64,000 bases of DNA from Streptomyces cellulosae (GCA_014655195.1 BNBH01000003.1:124001-188000), one strand, 5' to 3'; numbered from the stretch's first letter, positions 52,681 through 61,991 are shown. Made by a program: numbers and translations. The notes: generated by a model from the letters alone, not told the origin.

Positions 52681-54192
52681 TCAGTCGAAGCGCGCCGCGA
52701 GGAGCACCACGTCCTCCGAGGTGTCCGCGTCCTGGGCGCCCTCGGGCAGCACCGCCCGCAGCACATGGTCGGCGACGGCCCCCGGATCGCGGCGCAGCGC
52801 GCGCGGCACCCCGGCCGCGGCGGAGTGAAGCCGGGCGAAGGCCCGGTCGGTCGGGTCGCCGGTGCGGTGCAGCAGGCCGTCGGTGTAGAGCAGTACGGTG
52901 TCGCCCGCCTCCGCCTGCACCTCCACGCTGGGCGCCTCCCAGCAGGCGAGCATCCCGAGCGGGGCCGAGACGGACGTCTCCACGTACTCGGTGCGGCGCT
53001 CGCCGAGCAGCAGCGGCGGGCTGTGCCCGGCCCCGGCGAGGGTGATCCGGCGCATCGCGGGCTCGCAGTAGCCGAACAGCGCGGTGGCCGACCGGGCCGG
53101 TTCGGTCAGCCGCAGCAGCAGCTCCAGGTCGGACAGGACGGCGACCGGGTCCTCGCCCTCCATCACGGCGTACGCCCGCAGCGACGCCCGCAGCCGGCCC
53201 ATCGCGGCGACCGCGCTGGGCCCTGAGCCGGTGACGGAGCCGACGGCGAGACCGAGCGCGGCGTCCGGCAGCGGCAGCGCGTCGTACCAGTCGCCGCCCC
53301 CGCTCGGGCAGGTGCGATGGCGGGCGGCGAGCTGCACACCGGGCACCCGCGGCAGCCGGGAGGGCAGCAGCTCCTCGGTCATCGTGGCCATCGACGCGCG
53401 TGTGTGCTCCAGTTCGAGGAGCCGGGCAAGGTGCTCCGCGGCGTGCCGGACGTACAGGCCGACGAGGTGGCGCTGCCGCTCGGCGGGTTCGGCGGGCTCG
53501 TCGTACAGCCAGACGACCGCGCCGAGGCGTCCGGCGGAGTCGGTGGCGAGGGGGAGGGCGTAGCTCGCGGCGTAACCGAGGCGGGCGGCCACCTCGCGAT
53601 GCCGGGGGTCGAGGCCCTTCTCGGCGAACAGGTCGGGCTCGGCGACGCCGTCGTCCCCGTCACGCAGTCCGTCGAGGATCCGGCCGTGCGGCAGGGCGCT
53701 GCGCGGCACCGTCTCCATGTGGCCCAGGTCGGCGCGGCCGAGGCCGAACCCGACGGTGGTGGACGGCCCGCGGCCGTCGGCGGGCTCCAGGGCGACGAGT
53801 CCGCGTCGTGCGCCCACCAGGGCGGCGCCCGCGCGCAGCAGTTCGTCCAGCGCGGCGTCGAGCGTGCCGGCGCGGACCAGGCGCTCGGTCAGCTCGTGCA
53901 GGGTGGTGAGGTCCGAGACCCAGCCGGCGAGGCGGTCCTGGAGCAGCGCGCCCGGGGCGTTCTGGGGGTGTGCCGCGGCGGCCGGGACCGTACCCGTGGC
54001 GGGCGCGACAGTGTGTGCGGGGGCGGGAACCGTTGAATCGATTCCGGCCACTTTCGGAGGGTGCGGAGCGTTCATGGCGTCCGGCTTTCCGGCCGGTACG
54101 TACTGCTCAAAAGCATCGCAAACCCCCATGTCGTTCTGCGTCGCCGGCAGTGTCTCCACATGTACACGTACTCGTGAGGAGATGTCCAGCAT
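52681..54192 (-). CDS. GAF-PP2C (SpoIIE-type) serine phosphatase
   Basis: 503 residues. A GAF sensor domain (~90-260: VGARRGLVALEPADGRG..., AARLGYAASYALPLATD) is followed by a PP2C/SpoIIE phosphatase domain (~285-500) with GGDWYDALPL, VGSVTGSGPSAVAAM and LLYTDGLLHR carrying the metal aspartates. Such proteins dephosphorylate STAS anti-anti-sigma factors. Starts MLDISSRVRV at 54192; ATG 54075 is an alternative. It may counter the RsbW-like kinase at 50570. Confidence 0.88.
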   Translation of the reverse strand: MLDISSRVRVHVETLPATQNDMGVCDAFEQYVPAGKPDAMNAPHPPKVAGIDSTVPAPAHTVAPATGTVPAAAAHPQNAPGALLQDRLAGWVSDLTTLHELTERLVRAGTLDAALDELLRAGAALVGARRGLVALEPADGRGPSTTVGFGLGRADLGHMETVPRSALPHGRILDGLRDGDDGVAEPDLFAEKGLDPRHREVAARLGYAASYALPLATDSAGRLGAVVWLYDEPAEPAERQRHLVGLYVRHAAEHLARLLELEHTRASMATMTEELLPSRLPRVPGVQLAARHRTCPSGGGDWYDALPLPDAALGLAVGSVTGSGPSAVAAMGRLRASLRAYAVMEGEDPVAVLSDLELLLRLTEPARSATALFGYCEPAMRRITLAGAGHSPPLLLGERRTEYVETSVSAPLGMLACWEAPSVEVQAEAGDTVLLYTDGLLHRTGDPTDRAFARLHSAAAGVPRALRRDPGAVADHVLRAVLPEGAQDADTSEDVVLLAARFD

Positions 54193-54694
54193 TGTCCTGC
54201 TGGGATTCCTGGTGTCCGTGTGACCGAGGGGAACTCCCGACAGTCCTCTTGCTGAAATTCGAAGTTGGCTTGAAACTGCCTCAGGGGGAGGCTTACTGCG
54301 GTCGACTGGCCTTGCTCGACGGAGCGTCACAGCGGTCGTGATGGGTACGTACTCGGAGAAGGCCAGGGGTGGTTGGGAACCGCCTGGGAACCTGGCGACG
54401 GACCCGGGCGTCTTAACCACCGACGACCGTGCCCCATCCTCCCGTGGCGGAGGCGGAGAGAAACACGCGCGACGGTAAACGCCAGACTTCGCCACCCCAC
54501 GCCGTACCCGTACTTCTGATAAACGCTGTATGGGTGGAACGGCCGCGGAGGCAGCCCATGCCCGGCCCATAGGGGTTCCCCCTGCCCGGCGCGGGGGTGT
54601 GATGCGCCAACAGGTACGCACAGTGAAGTGATCGACACATGACGTGAGTGGTCCACGGTGTTGCCAGGCGTGCAACGGAAAGGAACGAGCGCTC
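54193..54694. other. 502-bp divergent intergenic region
   Basis: Between the phosphatase and the prim-pol-like gene, both reading away. GC is lower than in the genes. Several short inverted repeats are visible (CCGCCTGGGAACC...; GCCGCGGAGGC; GGGGTTCCCCC near 54572). No open frame has both coding character and an RBS. Promoters for both neighbours are expected here. Confidence 0.5.
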
Positions 54695-55360
54695 ATGCGC
54701 GAGATCCTCGGAAGGCGACGCAGGCTCCTGTCCCGGCGCGGTGACGAAGGGCCCGATCTGATCGGTGCGGCCCTGACCTTCGCCGCGGAATGGCAGTGGC
54801 CCGTACTCCCCGGCGTGGCGGCCGACCCGCAGGACGGGTCCCGCTGTGCCTGCCCCGACCCGGAGTGCACGGTGCCGGGCGCCCATCCGTTCGACCCCGG
54901 CCTTCTCGCCGCCACCACCGACGCGCGGATGGTGCGCTGGTGGTGGGCCAACCGGCCGACGGCGCCGATCGTGCTCGCCACCGGCGGCAAGGCCCCGTGC
55001 GCGGTGTCCCTGCCCGCCCTGCCGGCCGCCCGCGCGCTCGCCGCGCTGGACCGCCGGGGGATGCGGCTCGGCCCGGTCGTCGCCTCGCCGACCCGCTGGG
55101 CGATCCTCGTCAAGCCGTACTCCCTGGAGCAACTGGGCGAGCTGCTGTACGCCCAGGACTTCGTCCCCGGCTCGCTCCGCTTCCACGGCGAGGGCGGCTA
55201 TCTGGCCCTGCCCCCGTCCGTCACCGCGCAGGGCGAGGTCCGCTGGGAGCGGGCACCGCTGCCCGGCTCGGCGTCTCCCTGGGTCCCCGACGTCGAGGCC
55301 GTGGTGGACGCGGTGGTCGACGCCCTCACCCGTACGGGTGTGAGCGCCCCCGAGATGTAG
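54695..55360 (+). CDS. Bifunctional DNA primase/polymerase-like (prim-pol) protein
   Basis: 221 residues. The arrangement ALTFAAEWQWPVLPGV, a cysteine-containing CACPDPECTVPGAHPFDPG and WWWANRPTAPIVLATG matches the N-terminal prim-pol domain fold found in many actinomycete stand-alone proteins and in phage primases. The catalytic acidic pattern is not obvious, so it may be inactive. AAGGAA precedes the ATG at 54695. No phage genes are nearby. Confidence 0.75.
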   Translation: MREILGRRRRLLSRRGDEGPDLIGAALTFAAEWQWPVLPGVAADPQDGSRCACPDPECTVPGAHPFDPGLLAATTDARMVRWWWANRPTAPIVLATGGKAPCAVSLPALPAARALAALDRRGMRLGPVVASPTRWAILVKPYSLEQLGELLYAQDFVPGSLRFHGEGGYLALPPSVTAQGEVRWERAPLPGSASPWVPDVEAVVDAVVDALTRTGVSAPEM

Positions 55361-55418
55361 GCGGCGCCATCGCGCGCCGCGCCCGGCACCCGGTGCCGGG
55401 CCGCTATCTTCCCGGGGC

Positions 55419-56117
55419 ATGCCGCGTCATGCCGGGGGCCGTGCCAGGACGTCCCGCAGAACCCGAGCGACCGCCTTCGCGGCCGTCGCGGCGGCCTGCG
55501 CGCTCGCGCTGCCGCTGGCGGTGGCCTGTGCGGGCCAGGACGACGACCGGCGCAGGGCCTCGGCCGGCCCGGCCGGTCCTGACGATCTGCGTCCGGTTTC
55601 CGGAGCTGAGGGACGCAATGCCGAGGGACGCAATCCCGAGGGACGCGCCGCGGAGGCAAGCGCCCCCGAGAGACGGGCCTCCGTAGGGCGTGCCCCAGGG
55701 GACGCGGACACCCCCGTGCGGGCGCCGACAGCCGACCAGGCGCCGCCCGGCGCGCATCTGTCGACCGCTCTGCGCTGTGGCCCCGCCCTGTCCTCGCCGG
55801 ACGGCGTCGAGGCGCAGACGTGCGTGGCGGTGCGGGGGAAGGACGTGTGGGCGCGGACGTACTACCGCAACACCACCGGCGCGTCCCTGGACGCGGCCCT
55901 GTCCCTGCTCGGCCCGGACGGGCACAGCGTGCGGAGCCGGTGCGTGGCGGGAGCGGGGGACGACCCGTCCCTGTGCGAGACGCCGCGCGTGCGACTGGAG
56001 GGGGAGCCCCTGCGGTACGCGGCGGTCGCGGAGTTCGCCGCCCACGCGGGCGGTGCGGAGAAGGGGCCGCTGCTGCTGCGGGCCGGGAGCAACTCCCCGT
56101 CGGGGGAGGACCGGTGA
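55419..56117 (+). CDS. Secreted protein of unknown function
   Basis: 232 residues. A basic leader and hydrophobic helix (TAFAAVAAACALALPLAVAC) give a probable lipoprotein signal with cysteine at ~37. A low-complexity region with repeats of GRN-EGR (~65-85) leads to a C-terminal domain with four cysteines (CGPAL, TCVAV, RCVAG, LCETP). No family is recognised. Surface-exposed by prediction. Confidence 0.6.
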   Translation: MPRHAGGRARTSRRTRATAFAAVAAACALALPLAVACAGQDDDRRRASAGPAGPDDLRPVSGAEGRNAEGRNPEGRAAEASAPERRASVGRAPGDADTPVRAPTADQAPPGAHLSTALRCGPALSSPDGVEAQTCVAVRGKDVWARTYYRNTTGASLDAALSLLGPDGHSVRSRCVAGAGDDPSLCETPRVRLEGEPLRYAAVAEFAAHAGGAEKGPLLLRAGSNSPSGEDR

Positions 56118-56422
56118 GGCCGGGGCGAGCCTGTGTCGACCACCGGGAGAGCCGGGTGCCGGAGATCCGGAACGGTCGGCTCCGGAGGCCCGTGAGCGGG
56201 GCGCGCTGCGGGCACGTAAAGACCCGGTTGCTGGCGACGGGGGATGCACCAGCAACCGGGCTACTGGAACGGTAACAAGAGATCGGCGGTAAGCAAATTC
56301 GATCTCGGCGTTTCCGGTCACCGACTGGCTTGAGTGAACGGGTAGTTACCCGCGCGTAAGAACTTGTGCCCCGGGTGTTTCGGCCGCCCGGGGCATCCGT
56401 GAGGAGCCGGGTGCGGGGCGCC
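56118..56422. other. 305-bp structured gap between convergent genes
   Basis: Three inverted repeats in a row: CCCGGTTGCTGG 56223-56234 with 56249-56260; GAGATCG 56279-56285 with 56300-56306; TGCCCCGGG 56367-56375 with 56387-56395. The last is a terminator type. The first two could be the folds of a small RNA. No gene with an RBS is seen. Confidence 0.5.
56367..56395. terminator. Hairpin terminator
   Basis: TGCCCCGGG and its complement around an 11-nt loop, 28 bp from the stop of the leftward SEC-C gene. Confidence 0.65.
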
Positions 56423-57388
56423 TCAGCTCAGCGTGACCTGGCGGTTCGTCAGACCGCCGCGCGCCCGGCGCTCGTCCGCGGTGAGCGGGGCGTCGGTCGC
56501 CAGCGCTGCGGCGAGCCGCTCGGCGAACTCGGCGGCCGGCTTCTCCACGTCCTCCGCGCGGACCTCGCTCGGCAGGTCCCAGACCGGCACGGTGAGCCCG
56601 TGAGCGCGGAAGGAGCCGACCAGACGGGTGCCCTCGCCCAGGGAGGAGGTGCCTGCCGCGTGCAGCCGCGCGAGCGCGTCCAGAAGCTGCTCCTCCGGGT
56701 GCGGCATGACCCACCGCAGGTGGTTCTTCTCGGGCGTCTCGCACCAGTACGCGGAGTCCACGCCCGTCAGCTTCACCGTCGGGATCGCCGCAGCGTTCGC
56801 CCGCTCCAGGGAGGCGGTGACGTCCGGGGTGGCGTTCTCCGGGTCCGGGACCCAGAACTCGAACCCGTCGTGCACGACCGGCTCGAAAGGACCCTTCGGG
56901 TCGAGCAGGTCCTGCAGCCGGGGGCCGTCGGCGGGCGCGCGGCGGGCCTGCACCGGGGTGCCCGGCTCGGCGGTCAGCGCGCGCCGCAGCGTGTCGGCGA
57001 GGTCGCGGCTGATGTCGCCGGAGGGCGTGTCGTTCTGCAGGCCGAGCAGCACCGAGCCGTCGTCGCGGCGCAGCGCCGGCCAGGCCATCGGAAGCACCGT
57101 GGCCAGGGTGACGGACGGGACGCCCTCGGGCAGGCCGTCCTTCAGGGTCAGCTCGACGGTCGCGGCGGGCACCAGCTCGCGCAGCGCCACCCAGTCGCAC
57201 TCGCCCGGAAGGCCCTCGAACGGGCGGTGCACCAGCTCGGTCACCGCCTGCGCGGCGGCGCGGCCGTGGCACGCCTTGTAGCGGCGGCCGCTGCCGCAGG
57301 GGCAGGGTTCGCGGGCGCCGACGACCGGGATCTGCCCGTCCGTGAGCTGCGGGCGCTTGGCCTTCGTCTGGGGTCGCTTCTTGGCCAT
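56423..57388 (-). CDS. SEC-C motif protein (DUF5926-like)
   Basis: 321 residues. The N terminus has a basic tail (MAKKRPQTKAKRPQ) and a zinc-binding SEC-C motif, CPCGSGRRYKACHG (~residues 29-42), like the end of SecA. The rest is a long alpha/beta domain characteristic of an actinomycete family of unknown function. ATG at 57388 after GGGAG. Cytoplasmic. A role in protein or ribosome contacts is possible but not shown. Confidence 0.8.
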   Translation of the reverse strand: MAKKRPQTKAKRPQLTDGQIPVVGAREPCPCGSGRRYKACHGRAAAQAVTELVHRPFEGLPGECDWVALRELVPAATVELTLKDGLPEGVPSVTLATVLPMAWPALRRDDGSVLLGLQNDTPSGDISRDLADTLRRALTAEPGTPVQARRAPADGPRLQDLLDPKGPFEPVVHDGFEFWVPDPENATPDVTASLERANAAAIPTVKLTGVDSAYWCETPEKNHLRWVMPHPEEQLLDALARLHAAGTSSLGEGTRLVGSFRAHGLTVPVWDLPSEVRAEDVEKPAAEFAERLAAALATDAPLTADERRARGGLTNRQVTLS

Positions 57389-57462
57389 CGTGGGTGTCTC
57401 CCGGTTACGGCTCGTCTCGTACGGCGCGAGCCTAGCCGTTCGGGCCGCGGCGGACCGGTACC

Positions 57463-57489
57463 TGTGGACGACGGGCTGCCTGTGGACAA
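57463..57489. other. DnaA boxes upstream of the SEC-C gene
   Basis: TGTGGACAA at 57481-57489 (TTGTCCACA on the other strand, perfect) and TGTGGACGA at 57463-57471, 18 bp apart, in the gap between the SEC-C gene and the next ATPase gene. Confidence 0.6.
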
Positions 57490-57603
57490 CGGGGGCGCGT
57501 GGACGCGACCGCATTCGGGGGCGTCCGACCGGAGCGGGCCGGCACCCTGCCGACGGCAGCCCGGTCCGACCGCCGTGCCATCAGCCCGGGTTGCCGAAGA
57601 CCG

Positions 57604-58161
57604 TCAGTCCAGGTCCTCGAACACGTCCGCGAAGTCCAGCCCCGTGAGCCGCGCGACCGGCGGCGCGGTCACCCGTGCCGCGAAGTCCTCGCGGCGGTGG
57701 CAGCTCGCGGCGTCCGGGTCGTGCACGTCCTCGTGGACGACGACCCACACCGTGACCTCGCCGGGCACCTCGTCGCGTACGCCCCAGTCGTCGGAGAGCG
57801 CGGAGATGATGTTGAGCCCGCGGCCGCCGTGGGCGGTGACCGACGGGGTGGCAGGCGCTGGGCGGGTCGGTCCGCCCCCGTCGGTGACCTCGACGACGAG
57901 CCGGCCGCGCGGGTCCACCCGCCAGGCCGCACGCACGTCGCCGTCGCCCGCCAGGCTGTCGCCCAGGGGCCGGCCGTGTTTGCACGCGTTGCTCAACAGC
58001 TCGGAAAGGATCAGTACGGCATCGTCGACGACCGATTCCGGGACACCTCCGTCGCGCAGCTGCGCGCGCATCCGGCGCCTCGCCTTCCCCACGCCCGCAG
58101 GGCCATGGGGCACGGCCATGCTCGACGACGTGGGCACCTCCTGTGCCACCACCAACGCCAC
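57604..58161 (-). CDS. RsbW-like ATP-binding regulatory protein
   Basis: 185 residues, one HATPase_c domain: N box ILSELLSNACKHG, G1 box VTDGGGP, G2 box HGGRGLNIISAL. The GTG at 58161 is selected because AAGGAGG lies eight bases upstream; in-frame starts further upstream have no RBS. One of many such small kinases in Streptomyces that modulate sigma-factor switching; partner unknown. Confidence 0.85.
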   Translation of the reverse strand: MALVVAQEVPTSSSMAVPHGPAGVGKARRRMRAQLRDGGVPESVVDDAVLILSELLSNACKHGRPLGDSLAGDGDVRAAWRVDPRGRLVVEVTDGGGPTRPAPATPSVTAHGGRGLNIISALSDDWGVRDEVPGEVTVWVVVHEDVHDPDAASCHRREDFAARVTAPPVARLTGLDFADVFEDLD

Positions 58162-58471
58162 CCCCGAGACCTCCTTCGCCCCACGCCACGGTGTGGATGC
58201 CCCATCGGCCTGAACCGGAAACCGGCCGATCCGTGCGCGGTGACGCACTCGGAACGATCGAATACGTACCGAACGCGCCGGAGCACTCCCCGTAGTCATA
58301 TGGCTGGATTTCGTCGATGTGGCCGAGATAGGAGGATGTGGGCGCCCGGCCCTGCCGGTCAAGAGGCAGGTGGGTAACCACTGGGACACACGGGACGGAT
58401 GTGGCGGGCACGCTGAGGTGGACGGGTGTGTTTCCAGCCGTCCGCCGGGGTTGGTGCCTGCGCCGCCCGGC

Positions 58472-59302
58472 TCAGCGCCCGAGCCGGTCCAGCACCGCCC
58501 GCGGCCGGTTGGTGATGATGGCGTCCACGCCGAGACGCACGCACAGGTCGACGTCCGCCGGCTCGTTGACCGTCCAGACGTGCACCTGGCGCCCGGTCCG
58601 CTTCAGACGCTCGATGCAGCCGGGGTGGCTGCGCAGGATGCGGATCGACGGGCCCGCGATGTCCACGCCCGCGGGCAGCCGCCCGTCCCGCAGCCGCGGT
58701 GTGACGAACTGCATGAGGTAGACCGTCGGCAGCGTCGGGGAGGCGGCCCGCACGCGGTGCAGGGAGCGCGCGGAGAAGCTCATCACGCGTACCTGCGAGT
58801 CCTCACGGGAGGCGGGCGTGTCCAGGCCGAACCGCTTGAGCAGCACCAGCAGCCGCTCCTCGACCTGCCCCGCCCAGCGCGTGGGGTGCTTCGTCTCGAT
58901 CGCCAGCTCCACCCGGCGTCCGGCGTCGGCGACCAGCTCCAGCAGCCGCTCCAGGGTGAGCACGGAGGTGGCCTCGCGGTCCTCCGGGCGGTGCTCCCAG
59001 TCGGGCTCCTCGACGCGGGGCCCGCCGGCCGCGTCCCTGGTCTTCCACGAGCCGAAGTCGAGCGCGGCGAGGTCGGACAGCTCGAGCGCCGAGACGGCGC
59101 CGCGTCCGTTCGACGTACGGTTGACGCGACGGTCGTGTACACACACCAGGTGTCCGTCGGCGGTGAGGCGTACGTCGCACTCGAGTGCGTCCGCGCCGTC
59201 CTCGATCGCCTTCCGGTACGCGGCCAGGGTGTGCTCGGGGGCGTCCTCGGACGCCCCGCGGTGCGCGACGACTCGGGTCAGATGCTGACGTGCGTGGGTC
59301 AC
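58472..59302 (-). CDS. Glycerophosphodiester phosphodiesterase
   Basis: 276 residues, a GDPD TIM barrel. The signature VAHRGASEDAPEHTLAAYRKAIEDGADALECDVRLTADG holds the catalytic HRG, the second histidine, and the E-x-D metal site (ECDV); VCVHDRRVNRTSNG and VELAIETKHP follow. No signal peptide, so a cytoplasmic enzyme that frees glycerol 3-phosphate from phospholipid head groups. The start is GTG 59302 with a weak RBS. Confidence 0.88.
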   Translation of the reverse strand: MTHARQHLTRVVAHRGASEDAPEHTLAAYRKAIEDGADALECDVRLTADGHLVCVHDRRVNRTSNGRGAVSALELSDLAALDFGSWKTRDAAGGPRVEEPDWEHRPEDREATSVLTLERLLELVADAGRRVELAIETKHPTRWAGQVEERLLVLLKRFGLDTPASREDSQVRVMSFSARSLHRVRAASPTLPTVYLMQFVTPRLRDGRLPAGVDIAGPSIRILRSHPGCIERLKRTGRQVHVWTVNEPADVDLCVRLGVDAIITNRPRAVLDRLGR

Positions 59303-59592
59303 CGCGTCATGGTGCCACCGCTCGCCGGAGGACGGGCGGGCAGCATGGTGTGATCGGTACGGCAGTCCGGGCGGAGCCATCGAGTGGCGCACCTTAAGTG
59401 AGTAATGCCCTATATAAAGAATGACCCCGGACCCACAGGAACGGCTTACGGTGCCCTGACGGCGTGTGGGAAAAGCTGACGTCATACAAAGAGACGTGCA
59501 CAGCTCCATCTGCATCGCGCCGGACGTCAGGCGCGCGTGACATGCGGGCCCGAGTGCGACCGATTGAAAGCCGTGGATCGAGGAGAGAAGCT

Positions 59593-61035
59593 GTGAGCAC
59601 CGAGAACGAGGGCACCGCGGTCCCCCCGGCCCCGTCGGCTCCGCCGCCCCCGGCGGATGCTCCCGCTGCTTCCGCACCCCAGGGCGCACACCCGGGGTCG
59701 GCTCCGGCGGCCGGCGACCCCTACGGCCCCCCGGCCCACCACGACGCCGGGTCGGGCGAATCCACGTCCGCCCCCGACCCCTCCTGGCCGCCGCCCCCGC
59801 CGCCGTCCTCCCCGGCGTACGGCGGTGACGACGGAGCGGGACACGGCGCCGCGGGCCAGGGCGGTGGCGGCTGGGGCGCAGGCTGGGGCGCCGCGCACCA
59901 GCAGCCCGCGCCGAAGAACGGCCGCGGGCGCGGCGGGCTCGTCGCCGCGGTCCTGGTGGCCGCGCTGGTCGCGGGCGGTCTGGGCGGCGGCCTCGGCTAC
60001 ACGCTCGCCCGGGAGAACGACAGCGGCAGCTCGACGACCGTGTCGTCCGGCACCACCGGCGGCAACGTCAAGCGCGACCCGGGCACGGTCGCCGCGGTCG
60101 CGGCGGCGGCGCTGCCCAGCACGGTCACCATCGAGGCGGCGAGCAGCAGCGGCGAGGGCGGCACGGGCACGGGCTTCGTCTTCGACAAGCAGGGCCACAT
60201 CGTCACCAACAACCACGTGGTGGCGGACGCCGTCGACGGCGGCAACCTCTCCGCGACGTTCCCCGACGGCAAGAAGTACGAGGCCGAGGTCGTCGGCAAC
60301 GCGCAGGGGTACGACGTCGCCGTCATCAAGCTGAAGAACGCGCCGTCGGACCTCAAGCCGCTCACCCTGGGCAACTCCGACGACGTGGCGGTCGGCGACT
60401 CGACCATCGCCATCGGCGCGCCCTTCGGCCTGTCCAACACGGTGACGACCGGCATCATCAGCGCGAAGAACCGCCCGGTCGCCTCCAGCGACGGCAGCGG
60501 CAGCAAGGCCTCCTACATGAGCGCCCTGCAGACCGACGCGTCGATCAACCCGGGCAACTCCGGCGGCCCGCTGCTGGACGCGCAGGGCAACGTGATCGGC
60601 ATCAACTCGGCGATCCAGTCGACCAGCAACGGCGGCTTCGGCACGGGCCAGGCCGGCTCGATCGGCCTCGGCTTCGCCATCCCGATCAACCAGGCGAAGT
60701 ACGTCGCCCAGGAGCTGATCAGGACGGGCAAGCCGGTGTACGCCAAGATCGGCGCGTCCGTCTCCCTGGAGGACACCACCGACGGCGCGAAGATCACCGA
60801 TCAGGGCGTGGGCGGCGCCGAGCCCGTCGACCCGGGCGGCCCCGCGGACAAGGCCGGCCTGAAGCCGGGCGACGTCATCACCAAGCTCGACGACCGGGTC
60901 ATCGACTCCGGCCCCACCCTGATCGGCGAAATCTGGACCCACAAGCCCGGCGACGAGGTCACGATCACCTATGAGCGGGGCGGCAAGGAGCACACCACGG
61001 AACTCACCCTGGGCTCCCGCGTCGGCGACAGCTGA
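59593..61035 (+). CDS. HtrA/DegP-like membrane-anchored serine protease with PDZ domain
   Basis: 480 residues. A disordered Pro/Ala/Gly-rich cytoplasmic part (~1-112) precedes one membrane helix (GGLVAAVLVAALVAGGLGGG), then a trypsin-like domain with His208 (NNHVV), Asp241 (YDVAV) and Ser323 (GNSGGP), and a C-terminal PDZ domain (~395-475, GGPADKAGLKPGDVITKLDD). It cleaves misfolded proteins outside the membrane. GTG at 59593 after AGGAG. Monocistronic. Confidence 0.92.
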   Translation: MSTENEGTAVPPAPSAPPPPADAPAASAPQGAHPGSAPAAGDPYGPPAHHDAGSGESTSAPDPSWPPPPPPSSPAYGGDDGAGHGAAGQGGGGWGAGWGAAHQQPAPKNGRGRGGLVAAVLVAALVAGGLGGGLGYTLARENDSGSSTTVSSGTTGGNVKRDPGTVAAVAAAALPSTVTIEAASSSGEGGTGTGFVFDKQGHIVTNNHVVADAVDGGNLSATFPDGKKYEAEVVGNAQGYDVAVIKLKNAPSDLKPLTLGNSDDVAVGDSTIAIGAPFGLSNTVTTGIISAKNRPVASSDGSGSKASYMSALQTDASINPGNSGGPLLDAQGNVIGINSAIQSTSNGGFGTGQAGSIGLGFAIPINQAKYVAQELIRTGKPVYAKIGASVSLEDTTDGAKITDQGVGGAEPVDPGGPADKAGLKPGDVITKLDDRVIDSGPTLIGEIWTHKPGDEVTITYERGGKEHTTELTLGSRVGDS

Positions 61036-61099
61036 CCCCACCCGCCACCCCCGAACCCGTTACCCTTGTCCCCGCGCCGCCGATCACCGGCCGGCGCGG

Positions 61100-61186
61100 G
61101 GAGGCGTGCCCGAGCGGCCTAAGGGAACGGTCTTGAAAACCGTCGTGGCAGCGATGTCACCGTGGGTTCAAATCCCACCGCCTCCG
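61100..61186 (+). tRNA. tRNA-Ser (anticodon TGA)
   Basis: 87 nt. The acceptor GGAGGCG pairs with CGCCTCC; anticodon TGA at 61134-61136 within ACGGT-loop-ACCGT; a long serine-type variable arm (CGTGGCAGCGATGTCACC); T-arm GTGGGTTCAAATCCCAC. No encoded CCA. It reads UCN codons ending in A or G. Confidence 0.95.
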
Positions 61187-61201
61187 CAGGATGAGCACTG
61201 A

Positions 61202-61239
61202 GAACGGCCTCTGACCTGGTATCTGGTCAGGGGCCGTTC
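61202..61239 (+). terminator. Hairpin terminator after tRNA-Ser(TGA)
   Basis: 15-bp arms (GAACGGCCTCTGACC with its complement, one G-U pair) around an 8-nt loop, 15 bp after the tRNA. Confidence 0.75.
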
Positions 61240-61447
61240 GCTCGCTCGAACCCGGGGCTTCCCGCCGGTCCCGTCGGTGTCCTGCGTCGGGACACGGCGG
61301 CTGGCCACGTAGGCGTCCCCGGACCACAGTGGCCTGCGATGCCGAATGGCTCCGAACCCCTGGACCGGGACGCAGCCGATTGGTCAGGAAGTGTCTGACC
61401 GGTTCCCTCCTATGCGTTGTGCATATGCACTCTTACCCTCAGTGCTC

Positions 61448-61837
61448 ATGGCGAAGGTGGTGCATCTGTACTGGGGATACATGGTGGCTGCGGCTCTGAT
61501 CGTTGCCTGGGCGCAGCAATGGTCCTTGCCTGTGATCGTCGCTTTGTCACTTGGCGTCTCGGCGTACGCAGCCTTCCAAGTGCCTGTCTGGTGCGGTGCC
61601 GTGAACCGGGACGGGCGGACGTACTGCCGCAACAACGCTTACGGCGTGTTGATGGGCTGTTCGAAACGTCAGCACCGCTGGCAGAAGATGAAGATGATCG
61701 TTCTGCGGAGCAAGGTCGGGAACGCCAGCCGGTCGGTGTTCCCCACGGCCAAGGAGAAGTTCAACGGCGCTCTGGCTGTCGGCGGGCTGTTGTCGGCCGT
61801 GGCTGCGGTGATCGTGCCTGTGTTCACTGGGGGGTGA
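61448..61837 (+). CDS. Small membrane protein of unknown function
   Basis: 129 residues. Two adjacent hydrophobic segments near the N terminus (YWGYMVAAALIVAWAQQ and LPVIVALSLGVSAYAA), a short cysteine-containing loop (WCGAVNRDGRTYCRNNAYG), a basic helical part, and a C-terminal hydrophobic stretch (GLLSAVAAVIVPVF). Codon choice is less GC-biased than in neighbouring core genes. ATG 61448 is preferred; 61412 is possible. Family not recognised. Confidence 0.6.
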   Translation: MAKVVHLYWGYMVAAALIVAWAQQWSLPVIVALSLGVSAYAAFQVPVWCGAVNRDGRTYCRNNAYGVLMGCSKRQHRWQKMKMIVLRSKVGNASRSVFPTAKEKFNGALAVGGLLSAVAAVIVPVFTGG

Positions 61838-61991
61838 GCCGATCTTGCCGTCCGCCCCGGTCGAGGGGGCGGACCCTGGTGACGATGACGGGGCTTCTGA
61901 GTACCGGCGCTCATGTGCGCTGCCCGATGCCTCCCCACACTGGTCGCATGCACTTAGGAGAACGTCACCTGCGGACGGGGAGGCAATGGAC

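Noticed and set aside
54327-54656. 109-codon minus-strand open frame in the divergent gap
   Set aside because: No RBS, Arg/Pro/Ser-rich composition, and it would occupy both promoters.
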